NCBI GenBank assembly: GCA_934096015.1 | Contig: CAKOLD010000001.1 | Location: 1-64,000, forward strand | Origin: an uncultured Bacilli bacterium | GTDB taxonomy: Bacteria; Bacillota_I; Bacilli_A; RF39; UBA660 | Length of the DNA stretch: 64,000 nucleotides | Direction of reading: 5' to 3' | Shown here: positions 53,047 through 62,311 of the stretch, piece after piece | Numbering within the stretch: the first letter of the stretch is position 1 | Layout: each line of letters begins with the position of its first letter | Notes under the pieces: model-generated | What the model was told of the DNA's origin: nothing | The model's database searches: none | Seen by the model: the letters and a program-made list of their open reading frames with translations, nothing else | Program-made: the position numbers and the translations under genes

Positions 53047-53814
53047 TCATAACCCAATTTCTATGTCAAAAATTTCCTTAACATTTTTATTAGTAATTCT
53101 TGCTATTTCATCTAAAGAAACGTCAAATAAATTCGCTAAAAATAAAGCAATTATTTTTATGTTTTTTGGACTATTTTGAGAACCACGATAAGGAACTGGT
53201 GCTAAAAAAGGTGAATCAGTTTCTAACACCAAGTGTTCTAAACCTACTTTCTTTATAACATCTTTAAGATTACAGTTTTTAAAAGTTATTACTCCATTAA
53301 TTCCAAGTTTATAACCCATTTTTACGTACAACATAGCTGTTTCGTAACTGCCATTAAAACAATGAATAACTCCTTTAAGATTATATTTTTTTAATATATT
53401 TATAGTATCCTGTGTTGCTTCTCTAGAATGTATTACCACAGGATAATTATATTTTTGAGCCAAGTCTAATTGATACTCAAATAACTTTATTTGTTCTTTT
53501 TTATTATTTTTATCATGATAATAATCTAAACCAATTTCACCTATAGCAATTATTTTACTAGTACTTATATTTTTAATAATGTTGTCTAAAACACTATAAT
53601 CTTCAAAAACATTATCAGGATGAATTCCAAGACACCCATATATATTTTCATAAGTTTCTGATAATTTTAAAACTTCTCCAATAGAACTTATATTATCTGA
53701 TGCAACAAAAAATTTATTAACATCATTTTTAAAAGCTTCAAACAAAACCGGTTCTAAATTATTATAATATTCATTATATAGATGACAATGAGTATCAATA
53801 AATTTATAATTCAT
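53047..53814 (-). CDS. tatD: TatD-family metal-dependent DNase
   Basis: About 255 residues, a TIM-barrel hydrolase. Metal and family motifs are IDTHCHL at the start, YGCLGIHPDNV, AIGEIGLDYYHD, PVVIHSREATQDT, GVIHCFNGSYETA and LETDSPFLAPVPYRG. It is a 3'-5' exonuclease in other bacteria. The ATG at 53814 follows the stop of metG directly; an in-frame ATG three codons earlier overlaps metG. In Bacillus it also follows the methionyl-tRNA synthetase gene. No strong ribosome binding site; coupling is likely. Confidence 0.93.
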   Translation of the reverse strand: MNYKFIDTHCHLYNEYYNNLEPVLFEAFKNDVNKFFVASDNISSIGEVLKLSETYENIYGCLGIHPDNVFEDYSVLDNIIKNISTSKIIAIGEIGLDYYHDKNNKKEQIKLFEYQLDLAQKYNYPVVIHSREATQDTINILKKYNLKGVIHCFNGSYETAMLYVKMGYKLGINGVITFKNCNLKDVIKKVGLEHLVLETDSPFLAPVPYRGSQNSPKNIKIIALFLANLFDVSLDEIARITNKNVKEIFDIEIGL

Positions 53815-53815
53815 A

Positions 53816-54148
53816 CTATTCATTTTCAATTCTCTGAAATAAAATTTCTGGCTTTTTCAAAAGTGTACCTGATTTATAATTACCAAATTCTTTTGCACTA
53901 TCGTATGTTTTTAAATTACAATTTATTAAATCAAAAATTTTCTCAGCAGTATCTGGCAAAAAAGGTTGTAAATATACCGTACATATTCTAATTGATTCAA
54001 TAAGATTGTACAATACAGTTTTTAATCTATCCGCCATATTTTCATCTTTTGCCAACAGCCAAGGAGTTGTTTCATCTATATATTTATTACAGCTTCTTAA
54101 GCAAAAAAATACTTCATCAATTGCTTCAGAAATTTTTAATTTATCCAT
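53816..54148 (-). CDS. metG: C-terminal part of methionyl-tRNA synthetase (after an in-frame stop)
   Basis: A 110-codon stretch encoding the anticodon-binding helical bundle of MetRS: KISEAIDEVFFCLRSCNKYIDETTPW, with N21 and W30 of the conserved NKYI-x-x-x-x-PW, and ending GTLLKKPEILFQRIENE. It is in the same frame as the N-terminal part: from the TAA at 54194-54196 the frame stays open for 15 codons, then reaches the ATG at 54148. There is no convincing ribosome binding site before that ATG, so independent translation looks weak. The C-terminal EMAP/Trbp111 dimerisation domain of longer MetRS proteins is absent. See the N-terminal entry. Confidence 0.85.
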   Translation of the reverse strand: MDKLKISEAIDEVFFCLRSCNKYIDETTPWLLAKDENMADRLKTVLYNLIESIRICTVYLQPFLPDTAEKIFDLINCNLKTYDSAKEFGNYKSGTLLKKPEILFQRIENE

Positions 54149-54193
54149 TTTGTTTTTAAAATGATTAGGTAACTCTAAAATTTTACATTTTAA

Positions 54194-55348
54194 TTATTCA
54201 TCAATAGGTAAAGAAACATTTTTATTTTCTACAATCCCATCAAAATATTTATAACTCATTGAGATAGTTCTATTAACCAAATTTCCCAATATATTTGCTA
54301 AATCAGAATTATTTCTTTCTATTATCAAATCTTCTGTAATAACTCCATCATCTGCAAAAGGAATTTCATGAAGTACAAAATATCTTATAGTATCTACCCC
54401 ATATTTATTAACCAACTCATCAGCATACAAAATATTTCCTTTACTTTTGCTCATTTTGTCACCACCAGAAAGTAACCACGGATGTCCAAAAACTTGTTTA
54501 GGTAAAGGTAAATCCAAAGCCATTAAAATTATTGGCCAATAAATAGTATGAAATCTAATAATATCTTTACCAATTAAATGTAAATCCGCAGGCCATAATT
54601 TTTTGAATTCATCAGTAATAGAATCAGTATCATATCCAATATTAGTAATATAATTAGTAAGCGCATCTAACCAAACATAGATAATATGTTTTTTATCAAA
54701 AGTTACTGGGATCCCCCATTTAAAAGAAGTTCTAGATACACATAAATCTTGCAAACCAGGTTTTAAAAAATTATTAATCATTTCGTTCTTTCTTGATTCT
54801 GGTTGTATAAATTCATTGTGATTTTCAATATATTCAATTAACCTGTCTTGATACTTTGATAATTTAAAAAAATAAGCTTCTTCACTCTTTTTACTTACAT
54901 CACGTCCACAATCAGGGCATTTACCATTAATTAATTGAGTTTCTGTAAAAAATGATTCACAAGGAACACAATACCATCCTTCATATTTTGATAAATAAAT
55001 ATCTCCTTGTTCATATAATTTATTAAATATTTTTTGAACTTTTTCTTCATGTTGTTTATCAGTAGTCCTAACAAAACGATTATAAGTTGTATTCATTAAA
55101 TCCCAAATATTCTTAATTTCATCAGCAACTTTATCCACATATGTTTGTGGTGTTACACCAGCTTCTTTTGCTTTTAATTCAATTTTTTCTCCATGTTCAT
55201 CAGTACCAGTCTGAAAATAAACGTCATATCCTTCTAATCTCTTATTTCTTGCTATAGCATCTGCCAAAACTATTTCATATGTATTACCAATATGTGGTTT
55301 ACTAGATGTATAAGCTATTGCAGTAGAAATATAATATTTTTCTTTCAT
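54194..55348 (-). CDS. metG: methionyl-tRNA synthetase, catalytic part ended by an in-frame stop
   Basis: A 384-codon open frame with the class I catalytic domain: PHIGN at 18-22 (HIGH motif), FQTGTDEHGEK, a zinc knuckle with C127, C130, C144, C147 (CVPC ... CPDC), WLDALTNYI, and KMSKS at 298-302. It ends after SLPIDE at a TAA, where the family continues into the anticodon-binding domain. That domain is present in the same frame just downstream, so only one codon interrupts what would be a protein of about 510 residues. The gene is essential. A sequencing error, a recent mutation, read-through or a genuinely split enzyme are all possible. It has a good ribosome binding site (GGAGAAATT) and a methionine-type T-box leader. 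Confidence 0.93.
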   Translation of the reverse strand: MKEKYYISTAIAYTSSKPHIGNTYEIVLADAIARNKRLEGYDVYFQTGTDEHGEKIELKAKEAGVTPQTYVDKVADEIKNIWDLMNTTYNRFVRTTDKQHEEKVQKIFNKLYEQGDIYLSKYEGWYCVPCESFFTETQLINGKCPDCGRDVSKKSEEAYFFKLSKYQDRLIEYIENHNEFIQPESRKNEMINNFLKPGLQDLCVSRTSFKWGIPVTFDKKHIIYVWLDALTNYITNIGYDTDSITDEFKKLWPADLHLIGKDIIRFHTIYWPIILMALDLPLPKQVFGHPWLLSGGDKMSKSKGNILYADELVNKYGVDTIRYFVLHEIPFADDGVITEDLIIERNNSDLANILGNLVNRTISMSYKYFDGIVENKNVSLPIDE

Positions 55349-55368
55349 TTAAATTTCTCCTTCCATAA

Positions 55369-55563
55369 TAAAAAACATGAACAAAAGGACGAAAAAATTC
55401 CGCGATACCACCTTTATTCATGTTTTAGCATGCTCTCAAATTTTTAACGCAATTAACGATTTAAACTCCAGAACCATGTTCATTGTTTTTTTATAATTCT
55501 CTTTCACCATTTAAGAACTCTCTAAATATAAAGCCACAATTACTCTTTCCTTCTTCGTCTAAC
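55369..55563 (-). ncRNA. T-box leader (methionine) of metG
   Basis: On the mRNA strand a 195-base leader contains the T-box core AAAGGTGGTATCGCGG (minus-strand copy of 55400-55414) and, after it, a terminator: AACATGAA... / ...TTCATGTT, with the long-range pairing AAAGG/CCTTT inside, then TTTTTTA. Upstream is a Stem I-like region with a GGTGAAAGAGA distal part and a specifier loop GAACATGGTTCTGG, with AUG at 55475-55477. Uncharged tRNA-Met pairing with the AUG and with the GGTGG bulge would prevent termination. This fits its place directly before metG. Confidence 0.93.
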
Positions 55564-55569
55564 AAGTGT

Positions 55570-55598
55570 ATTCTAACATAATATTATTTTTTATACAA
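55570..55598 (-). promoter_or_regulatory. promoter of the T-box/metG transcript
   Basis: TTGTAT (55593-55598), 17 bases, TAGAAT (55570-55575) on the minus strand, about 7 bases before the putative transcript start. Confidence 0.75.
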
Positions 55599-55600
55599 CA

Positions 55601-56107
55601 TTAATTTACTAACAAATTTAATACATTCGACAATAACAAATGAACATCAGTTGTTAAAATTTCTTTTACCCTAATCATTATTAAACCTAACACACAACCG
55701 TCATCAATAACGCATTTAACATACACTTTACCACTTAAAAAATAATCTTCACAAATATCTATACCACTAGGATAATCCTCAGACTTATATTCCTTTGCCA
55801 ATTCAATTAACACATTTGAAACTTTTTTATTAATAATTGATTTATCAATTCCGTCACTGCAAGCTACAATTTTCTCTTCACTTACAAATATTAAATCATA
55901 ATCTGATATATGCTCAAATAAATCTATTAACTCTCTCATTTTATTTATATCTAATAAATTCTTACTTTTAGTTATAATTAAATTGCCATTTTCCAGTTTC
56001 ATATCTAAAAGTTCGCCAGAGTTAAAATTTAATTTATTTCTAAATTCTTTAGGAATAACTATTCTACCTAAATCATCTATATGACGTCTAAAACTAAAAT
56101 GCATCAT
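55601..56107 (-). CDS. spoVT: stage V sporulation protein T
   Basis: A 168-residue regulator. The N-terminal AbrB-type swapped-hairpin DNA-binding domain reads RRHIDDLGRIVIPKEFRNKLNFNSGELLDM (two parts), and the C-terminal GAF-like domain (about 55-168) contains SDYDLIFVSEEKIVACSDG. In Bacillus SpoVT acts in the forespore and tunes sigma-G genes. Its location next to mfd is as in Bacillus (pth-fin-mfd-spoVT). An ATG pair at 56107/56104 follows GGAGTGA; the second has better spacing. Confidence 0.92.
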   Translation of the reverse strand: MMHFSFRRHIDDLGRIVIPKEFRNKLNFNSGELLDMKLENGNLIITKSKNLLDINKMRELIDLFEHISDYDLIFVSEEKIVACSDGIDKSIINKKVSNVLIELAKEYKSEDYPSGIDICEDYFLSGKVYVKCVIDDGCVLGLIMIRVKEILTTDVHLLLSNVLNLLVN

Positions 56108-56146
56108 TCACTCCATTCATATTTAGTTTAAATAGTTTTAGCTTTT

Positions 56147-59100
56147 TTATACATTACCTATATTACTTATTAACATTTCTATTAATTTAATTAAATAAAC
56201 TAAAAAATGATTTTCCAAATTTGTTGTCTTTAATGATATATAAATTTTTTTATTGAAATATCTTATTTTAAAATTCCTATTAATTTGATACAATTCCAAA
56301 AATAATTTATCACCATGAACTTTTGAAGAAATATCAGAAGGTATCTCTATTTCAACAAAATTACCAGTTTGTTTAACATTACTAACTCCTATTTTTTTTG
56401 CTAAATGATCAAACCATTCCTCATACATGTATATTATAATTTTTTCATCAAGCTTCCCAAAACGATCCTCTAATTCACTTTTAATTTCATTAAAAGATTT
56501 CTCATCCACTACACTATTTATTAATTTATGAATTTCTATAATTAAATTTTCATCACTAGACATTGAAGTTGCAACATGAGTATCTACCTCAATAAGATTA
56601 TTATCATCCGTTTCTTCTTCAATTTTTTCTCCTTTTAATTTTTTTACTTCTTCTTCAAGCATTTTCATATAAAGTTCAATACCTATAGAATCTACAAAAC
56701 CTGCTTGTTCACTACCTAAAAGTTCTCCAGCACCTCTTATTGCCATATCGCGCATTGCAATTTTATATCCACTTCCTAATTCTGTAAAATCTTTTATGGA
56801 CTTCAAACGCTTAATAGCAGTTTCTGTTAATACCTTTGATGGCTTATACATTAAATACGCATAAGCAATTCTGTCACTTCTGCCAACTCTTCCTCTAATT
56901 TGATAGAGTTGACTTAAACCGAAATTATCAGCATCAACAATAATAAGAGTATTAACGTTTGGAATATCAATACCAGTTTCAATTATAGTAGTACATACCA
57001 AAATATTAAATTCATTATTAATAAACTTTTCAACTATACTCTCAAGCTCACCTTTATCCATTCTGCCATGTGCAAAAATAACACTTGCTTCCGGAATTAA
57101 CTGAGAAATTTTGGATGCAAATAAATCTATATCAGTCACTTTGTTATATAATATATATACTTGACCATTTCTTGATAATTCTTTATAAATAGCATCTTTC
57201 ATAATAACTTCATTTTCTTCTATTACATAAGTTTGCACAGGATACCTATTTACTGGAGCCGTATCAATTACAGACATATCCTTAAGTCCACTCATCGCCA
57301 TTTTTAAAGTTCTAGGAATTGGAGTTGCAGACAAAGTTAAAACATTAATAGTATTTTTTAATTCCTTTATTTTTTCTTTATGAGTCACACCAAATCTTTG
57401 TTCCTCATCAATTATCAATAAGCCTAAATTTTTATAAACTATTTCTTTATTAAATAATTTATGGGTTCCAAATACAACATCTATTGTTCCATCCTTTAAA
57501 CCACTAATGATTTTCTTAAAATCTTTTTGAGATGTAAAACGATTTAAAAGAGCAATATTAACTGGAAAATGACGAAAACGTTCCATAGCATTATTATATT
57601 GTTGCCTAGATAATAAAGTAGTTGGACATAGATATGCAACTTGATCTCCATTTATAATTGCTTTAAAAATTGCTCTAAAAGCAACTTCAGTTTTTCCAAA
57701 TCCTACATCTCCACACAATAATCTTTCCATAGGCTTTTCTTTTCGTAAATCCTCATAAATATCATTAATACATTTAATTTGATCACTAGTTTCATCATAA
57801 GGAAAATCAAGTTCAAATGTTTTTTCATCCGGAAAATCACTATACTTTTTCCCTTTAATAGCCAATCTATTAGCATACAATTTTATTAACTCTTCACTAA
57901 TATCTTTAATCCTATTTCTAACTCTTAATTTAGTTTTAGCCCAAGAAGTAGAATTTAATTTATCTATTTTAGGTTTTATTCCATCTTTATCACTATATTT
58001 ATAAATTAAGTCTATTTTTTCAACAGGAACATATATTTTATCGTTTTTAGCATAATTAATTAATATATAATCTTTTTGTAAACCACTTTTAGTTAGTGTA
58101 ACAAGTCCTCCATAAATACCAACACCATGACTATTATGAACTACAAAATCACCAACTGATAAATCATTATAATTCTTAATTTTTTTACCAAATTTATAAT
58201 TATTCTTATATTTTATAGATCTTTTTACATTTTCAATGTCATATTCTCCAATTACTACATAATTATTAATTTGAAAGCCATTATTAATTTTATAATCTAA
58301 AATACAAATATTATCTCTAAATGCAATATTATCAATTTCTTTTATTAAATTCTCAATATTATTTTTCTCTGCTTTATTAGATAAACAAAAAATAACTTTA
58401 TTATTTTTAGATTTATTAATTACAAAATCTTTTAATTTTTCAAAATCAGAATTAAAGTTTTCAATAGTCCCACTTTTAAAATTTAAAGAACTACTTGATA
58501 TAGTATCAACATTTTTATCTATATAAATATAATTTAAAACCTCTATTTGATCAAAGTCAAACATATATTTAAAATCTGATTGTACACCTTTGCTTACATT
58601 ATAATCAAAAATCTCCTTTTGCATCTTTTTATATGCAGAAATAATTAAATTGTAATCATAATAAAACACCATAGGCTTTTCTAAATAATCATACAAAGAA
58701 CTATATACTTCTCCAATTTTTTCATTTGCAGTAGTTAAAGTAAAATTATTTATGTTTTCAATTGATCTTTGTGTATCTACATCAAAAAAACGCAACGATT
58801 CAATATCTGAACCAAACATTTCCATTCTTATAGGATTATTTTCATTAAAAAGAAAAATATCAATAATATAACCTCTTACAGAATACTCTCCAGTAGTATT
58901 AACAATACTAGTTTTTACATAACCATATTCTTCTAATTTATTTATTAAATTCTCTCTTGAAACTGTGTCTCCTACTTTTATTTCAAAATTACTTTTTTTA
59001 AAAGATTCAAACAAAGTCAAATATTTTAAATAACCTGTCAAATGAGTAACCACAATAAAATGATCATTACTCTTTATTTTTTCTAATGTTTCAATACGCT

Positions 59101-59356
59101 TTAATTTTAAATCAGGAGAAGCAGCCAATGCTACACTAGTTAAAAAATCGTCCATAGGAAAAAGTAAAGTTTTAGAAGTATATGTAGTTAATAACTGATA
59201 AACTTTATTAGCTTCATATAAACTAGAAGTAACCACTAAAACATTTTTTTTATATTTTTTATAATAGTTATAAATATATAAAACATCTAATTCTTCAGTC
59301 AATCCAGAAATTGTTTTAAAATCTTCATAAGTAAATATTTCGTCTAAAAATTCCAT
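56147..59356 (-). CDS. mfd: transcription-repair coupling factor Mfd
   Basis: A 1069-residue Mfd that removes stalled RNA polymerase at DNA lesions and recruits UvrA. The N-terminal UvrB-like region (to about 300) is followed by the RNA polymerase interaction domain (GDFVVHNSHGVGIYGGL) and the RecG-like translocase. The translocase has Walker A LLCGDVGFGKTEVAFRA, DEEQRFGV, TLSATPIPRTLKMAMSG, IETGIDIPNVNTLI and QIRGRVGRSDRIAYAYL. The C-terminal TRCF domain follows. Slightly shorter than Bacillus Mfd (about 1177). Its ATG overlaps the pth stop by one base. UvrA is also in the window. Confidence 0.97.
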   Translation of the reverse strand: MEFLDEIFTYEDFKTISGLTEELDVLYIYNYYKKYKKNVLVVTSSLYEANKVYQLLTTYTSKTLLFPMDDFLTSVALAASPDLKLKRIETLEKIKSNDHFIVVTHLTGYLKYLTLFESFKKSNFEIKVGDTVSRENLINKLEEYGYVKTSIVNTTGEYSVRGYIIDIFLFNENNPIRMEMFGSDIESLRFFDVDTQRSIENINNFTLTTANEKIGEVYSSLYDYLEKPMVFYYDYNLIISAYKKMQKEIFDYNVSKGVQSDFKYMFDFDQIEVLNYIYIDKNVDTISSSSLNFKSGTIENFNSDFEKLKDFVINKSKNNKVIFCLSNKAEKNNIENLIKEIDNIAFRDNICILDYKINNGFQINNYVVIGEYDIENVKRSIKYKNNYKFGKKIKNYNDLSVGDFVVHNSHGVGIYGGLVTLTKSGLQKDYILINYAKNDKIYVPVEKIDLIYKYSDKDGIKPKIDKLNSTSWAKTKLRVRNRIKDISEELIKLYANRLAIKGKKYSDFPDEKTFELDFPYDETSDQIKCINDIYEDLRKEKPMERLLCGDVGFGKTEVAFRAIFKAIINGDQVAYLCPTTLLSRQQYNNAMERFRHFPVNIALLNRFTSQKDFKKIISGLKDGTIDVVFGTHKLFNKEIVYKNLGLLIIDEEQRFGVTHKEKIKELKNTINVLTLSATPIPRTLKMAMSGLKDMSVIDTAPVNRYPVQTYVIEENEVIMKDAIYKELSRNGQVYILYNKVTDIDLFASKISQLIPEASVIFAHGRMDKGELESIVEKFINNEFNILVCTTIIETGIDIPNVNTLIIVDADNFGLSQLYQIRGRVGRSDRIAYAYLMYKPSKVLTETAIKRLKSIKDFTELGSGYKIAMRDMAIRGAGELLGSEQAGFVDSIGIELYMKMLEEEVKKLKGEKIEEETDDNNLIEVDTHVATSMSSDENLIIEIHKLINSVVDEKSFNEIKSELEDRFGKLDEKIIIYMYEEWFDHLAKKIGVSNVKQTGNFVEIEIPSDISSKVHGDKLFLELYQINRNFKIRYFNKKIYISLKTTNLENHFLVYLIKLIEMLISNIGNV

Positions 59357-59898
59357 TAATTATATTTATTCATTAAAGTAAAAATATCCATATTTTCATA
59401 ATCATTTAAAATATCCCTAAAAACATCTAAATTTTTACCAATAATGTCCTGTTCCTTTCTAGAAAATTTTGATAAAACAAAGTCAATTACATTTTCACTT
59501 TTTCCTATACCAACTTTTAATCTTCCAAATTTTTGTGAATTTAACATATTTATAATAGATTTAATGCCATTATGCCCACCAGAACTACTATCAAATTTTA
59601 ATTTATATTTACCAATTTCCAAATCTAAATCATCGTGTATAACTAATACATTTTCCACATCAATTTTATAATAACTAACAAATTTTTTAACAACTTCTCC
59701 ACTCAAATTCATAAAACTTAATGGCTTTAAAAATATAATCTTATCATAACCATTATTTTTAATATAATACATTCCATTAAATTTCGTCATCCATTTTACA
59801 TCTTTTAAATAAAAATCTAATATCATAAAACCAACATTATGTCTTGTATTTAAATACTCTTTTCCTGGATTTCCTAATCCTACAACCAATTTTATCAT
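59356..59898 (-). CDS. pth: peptidyl-tRNA hydrolase
   Basis: A 180-residue Pth that frees tRNA from prematurely released peptidyl-tRNA. GLGNPGKEYLNTRHNVGF carries N10 and the catalytic H20; KPLSFMNLSGE, VIHDDLDLEIGKYKL and GGHNGIKSI follow. Length is standard. It starts one base inside the stop of the methyltransferase upstream and is coupled to mfd downstream (pth-mfd-spoVT order). Confidence 0.97.
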   Translation of the reverse strand: MIKLVVGLGNPGKEYLNTRHNVGFMILDFYLKDVKWMTKFNGMYYIKNNGYDKIIFLKPLSFMNLSGEVVKKFVSYYKIDVENVLVIHDDLDLEIGKYKLKFDSSSGGHNGIKSIINMLNSQKFGRLKVGIGKSENVIDFVLSKFSRKEQDIIGKNLDVFRDILNDYENMDIFTLMNKYN

Positions 59899-60590
59899 TA
59901 AACATCACCTTTTTCTAAATAATTGTTAATAAACAAAGGTTTATCAACATAAGTTTGAGTTTTTCCATCTTTAACACACTCAAATAAAACACAACATGCA
60001 CTACTGTTCTTAGATTCATAAACAAATTTTAAAGTTTTTATACTAAAATTATTTTTTGCTAATATATCAATAATTTCAATTAGCCTATCAGTTCTGTGAA
60101 CAAAATAGAAATAACCATGTACTTTCAATAGTTTATAAGCAAGATTCACTATTTCTTCAAAATTAATACAGATTTCATGTCTTGCCACAGCTTTAATATA
60201 ATTATCGTTTACTACATTTTTTTCATTGCATTTAAAATATGGCGGATTACAAGTAATTATATCAAGTGAACCTTCTGGAAAATATTTTAAACAGTTTTTT
60301 ACGTCATCATTTATTAATGAAATATCCAAATTATTATCTAAAACACTCTGAAGTGCTAAATCATAAATATTTTTTTGTAACTCCATTCCATATAAAGTTA
60401 AATTACTTTTCTTTTTTAAAATTAACAACAGAGGTGCATTTCCACAACAAAAATCCAAAAGAGTTTTATCTTTCAGTTTAACATTTACAAATTCGGCTAA
60501 TAAAACAGAATCAATAGAAAACTTAAAATAATCAGTATCTTGATATATTTTTAAACCGTAATCTAATAAATCATTTTTTACTCTCACCAT
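59898..60590 (-). CDS. tRNA1(Val) adenine-N6 methyltransferase-like protein (YabB)
   Basis: A 230-residue class I methyltransferase. It has a SAM site near LLDFCCGNAPLLLIL (44-58) and the N6-adenine catalytic tetrad NPPY at 115-118 (CNPPYFKCNE), the pattern of the TrmN6/YabB family. In Bacillus yabB lies next to yaaT-yabA in the same region, as here after ricT. I start it at the ATG at 60590, which has AAAGGAAA upstream and overlaps the end of ricT by 20 bases. The tRNA target is inferred from E. coli YfiC. Confidence 0.85.
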   Translation of the reverse strand: MVRVKNDLLDYGLKIYQDTDYFKFSIDSVLLAEFVNVKLKDKTLLDFCCGNAPLLLILKKKSNLTLYGMELQKNIYDLALQSVLDNNLDISLINDDVKNCLKYFPEGSLDIITCNPPYFKCNEKNVVNDNYIKAVARHEICINFEEIVNLAYKLLKVHGYFYFVHRTDRLIEIIDILAKNNFSIKTLKFVYESKNSSACCVLFECVKDGKTQTYVDKPLFINNYLEKGDV

Positions 60591-61362
60591 AGCTAATTTC
60601 CTTTTTCTCACCATTTACAAGAACGGTACAACTTCTATTTAAAATATTTAAATCAACAACCTCTCCTTGTCCAAATTCAGTTTTTACTTTATCGCCAATA
60701 CTAGGTAATCCTTTACGTAACTCACAATAAACATCATCTTCGTACTGCAAACAACATAATAATCTCCCACATAGACCATTAATTTTTGAAGGATTTAAAG
60801 CAATATTTTGATTCTTAGCCATATTTATAGAAATTGCATCAATTTTATTTAAAAATTTATGACAACATAATTCTCTACCACAACATCCTATTCCACCAAA
60901 CATTTTTGCCTTATCTCTTACACCTAATTGATGAAGCTCTATTCTTGTTTTATAAGTTGAAGCTAAAAATTTTACCAATTCTCTAAAATCTATTCTTTCA
61001 TCAGCAATAAAATTCAAAGTAAGCTGTTTTCTGTCAAAAGTAAAAGTTGCATCTACAAAATTCATATCAAGATTAAGTTTTAAAGCACGTTTTCTTGCTA
61101 AATCCAAAGCTTTCTTTGAATCTTTTAAATTTTTTAAATATTTATCATAATCGTTTTCAGTAGCAATTCTTATAATTGGTTTCATATTAGATAAAATATC
61201 TTTATTTTTTACATCAACATTTAATTCTACTACTTTACCATATTGCAATCCTTTTTCAGTTTCAACAATTACACATATATTCTCTACTAATGATAATTCT
61301 TTAGAATAAAAATAATATGTTTTTCCAGCTGCACTAAATGAAATTCCATATATGTCCTTCAC
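60571..61362 (-). CDS. ricT: RicT (YaaT), PSP1-domain protein
   Basis: A 263-residue PSP1 protein. It has the cysteine-rich core GGIGCCGRELCC and LCGRLLCCLQYEDDVY that binds an iron-sulfur cluster with RicA and RicF in Bacillus. The start ISFSAAGKTYYFYSK and the block LARKRALKLNLDMNFVDA are typical. In Bacillus RicT supports RNase Y-dependent mRNA processing and sporulation. I use the GTG at 61362, overlapping the holB stop (TAGTG) with AGGAAG upstream, over an earlier GTG. ricF and ricA are not in the window. Confidence 0.94.
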   Translation of the reverse strand: MKDIYGISFSAAGKTYYFYSKELSLVENICVIVETEKGLQYGKVVELNVDVKNKDILSNMKPIIRIATENDYDKYLKNLKDSKKALDLARKRALKLNLDMNFVDATFTFDRKQLTLNFIADERIDFRELVKFLASTYKTRIELHQLGVRDKAKMFGGIGCCGRELCCHKFLNKIDAISINMAKNQNIALNPSKINGLCGRLLCCLQYEDDVYCELRKGLPSIGDKVKTEFGQGEVVDLNILNRSCTVLVNGEKKEISYGESKK

Positions 61363-62072
61363 TACTTCCACTTCCTAACTAAATTTAAAATTACTAAATC
61401 TTGATTCCCATTTTTTCTTAAAATCTTAATACACTTTTCTAACAATTTAATATTCAAAATATTATCAATTAAATAATAGCTAATTAAATATTGTTCAAGA
61501 GAACTTAACTCTTTAATTAAAGTAGGACGATCACTCGAAAAATAATTACTAACATATTCTAATTTATCAAATTTAGTCATCTTACCCATTTGATCAATAA
61601 AATCTTTATAATCTTTCTCTTCCCCTTTTATAATATAATCATTAAGTTTTAAAAATTGACATCTACTAACAATAGTATTTATAACAGCAACTCTATTTGA
61701 AGTAACAAAAAAACCAATAACATCATTTTGAGGTTCTTCTAAAAACTTTAATAAAACATTAGCAGCTGCTAAATTCATAGTTTCACTATTAACAATAATG
61801 TAATATTTATGTTTTAATAATACAGGAAAAGTTTGAAAATCTAATATTATATTACTAATTTGATTTTTTTTTATTTCTTTTCCATCAGGAAATACAATTT
61901 TAACATCAGCACAATTTTCTAATTTAGTATTATCAATAGAATTAATTTGACCAATCAATCTTAAAATATCTTGCAAAGCTGCCTTTTGATTATTAGATTC
62001 TATCAAAAAAGCATGAGAATTTGTATTCTCATTAAAAGTCAAAAGAATATTATTTAAGACTTCGCTACACAT
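61362..62072 (-). CDS. holB: DNA polymerase III delta prime subunit
   Basis: A 236-residue clamp-loader subunit, shorter than usual (about 330). The core NSETMNLAAANVLLKFLEEPQNDVIGFFVTSN and the sensor-type SRC motif (IVSRCQFLKL) are present; Walker A and the zinc cysteines are absent, as is normal for the non-hydrolysing delta prime. Its C-terminal collar domain is truncated relative to the family. Position recR-bofA-holB-ricT fits Bacillus (tmk and yaaQ are missing in between). AAGGATTGG precedes the ATG. Confidence 0.9.
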   Translation of the reverse strand: MCSEVLNNILLTFNENTNSHAFLIESNNQKAALQDILRLIGQINSIDNTKLENCADVKIVFPDGKEIKKNQISNIILDFQTFPVLLKHKYYIIVNSETMNLAAANVLLKFLEEPQNDVIGFFVTSNRVAVINTIVSRCQFLKLNDYIIKGEEKDYKDFIDQMGKMTKFDKLEYVSNYFSSDRPTLIKELSSLEQYLISYYLIDNILNIKLLEKCIKILRKNGNQDLVILNLVRKWK

Positions 62073-62083
62073 AACACCAATCC

Positions 62084-62272
62084 TTACAATAAAAACACAT
62101 ATATCATTATTACAGAAATTATTCCTGGAAATCCTAATATAGAACTCACAGATAATGAAAACAAATTAATTGGTATATGAATATTTAAAAGCGTTAATAC
62201 AAGACTAATTGCATATAATGAACAAAATGCAAAAATCAATTTTTTTAAAACTACTTTAAACAAACTAATCAT
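62084..62272 (-). CDS. bofA: BofA-like sigma-K processing inhibitor
   Basis: A 62-residue membrane protein with two hydrophobic segments and the BofA-type end: NIHIPINLFSLSVSSILGFPGIISVIM, where the G-x-P-G-I turn is the family's hallmark. In Bacillus BofA holds the SpoIVFB protease inactive until the forespore signal arrives, delaying sigma-K activation. It is shorter than the Bacillus protein (87 residues), lacking part of the N terminus. GGTGAT precedes the ATG; recR upstream is the Bacillus arrangement. Confidence 0.82.
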   Translation of the reverse strand: MISLFKVVLKKLIFAFCSLYAISLVLTLLNIHIPINLFSLSVSSILGFPGIISVIMIYVFLL

Positions 62273-62311
62273 AAAATAATCACCAATAAATTATATAAAT
62301 TAACACAAAAT

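Noticed and set aside
53816..55348. Frameshift in metG
   Set aside because: The two parts are in the same frame separated by one TAA and 15 open codons, so it is an in-frame stop and not a frameshift.
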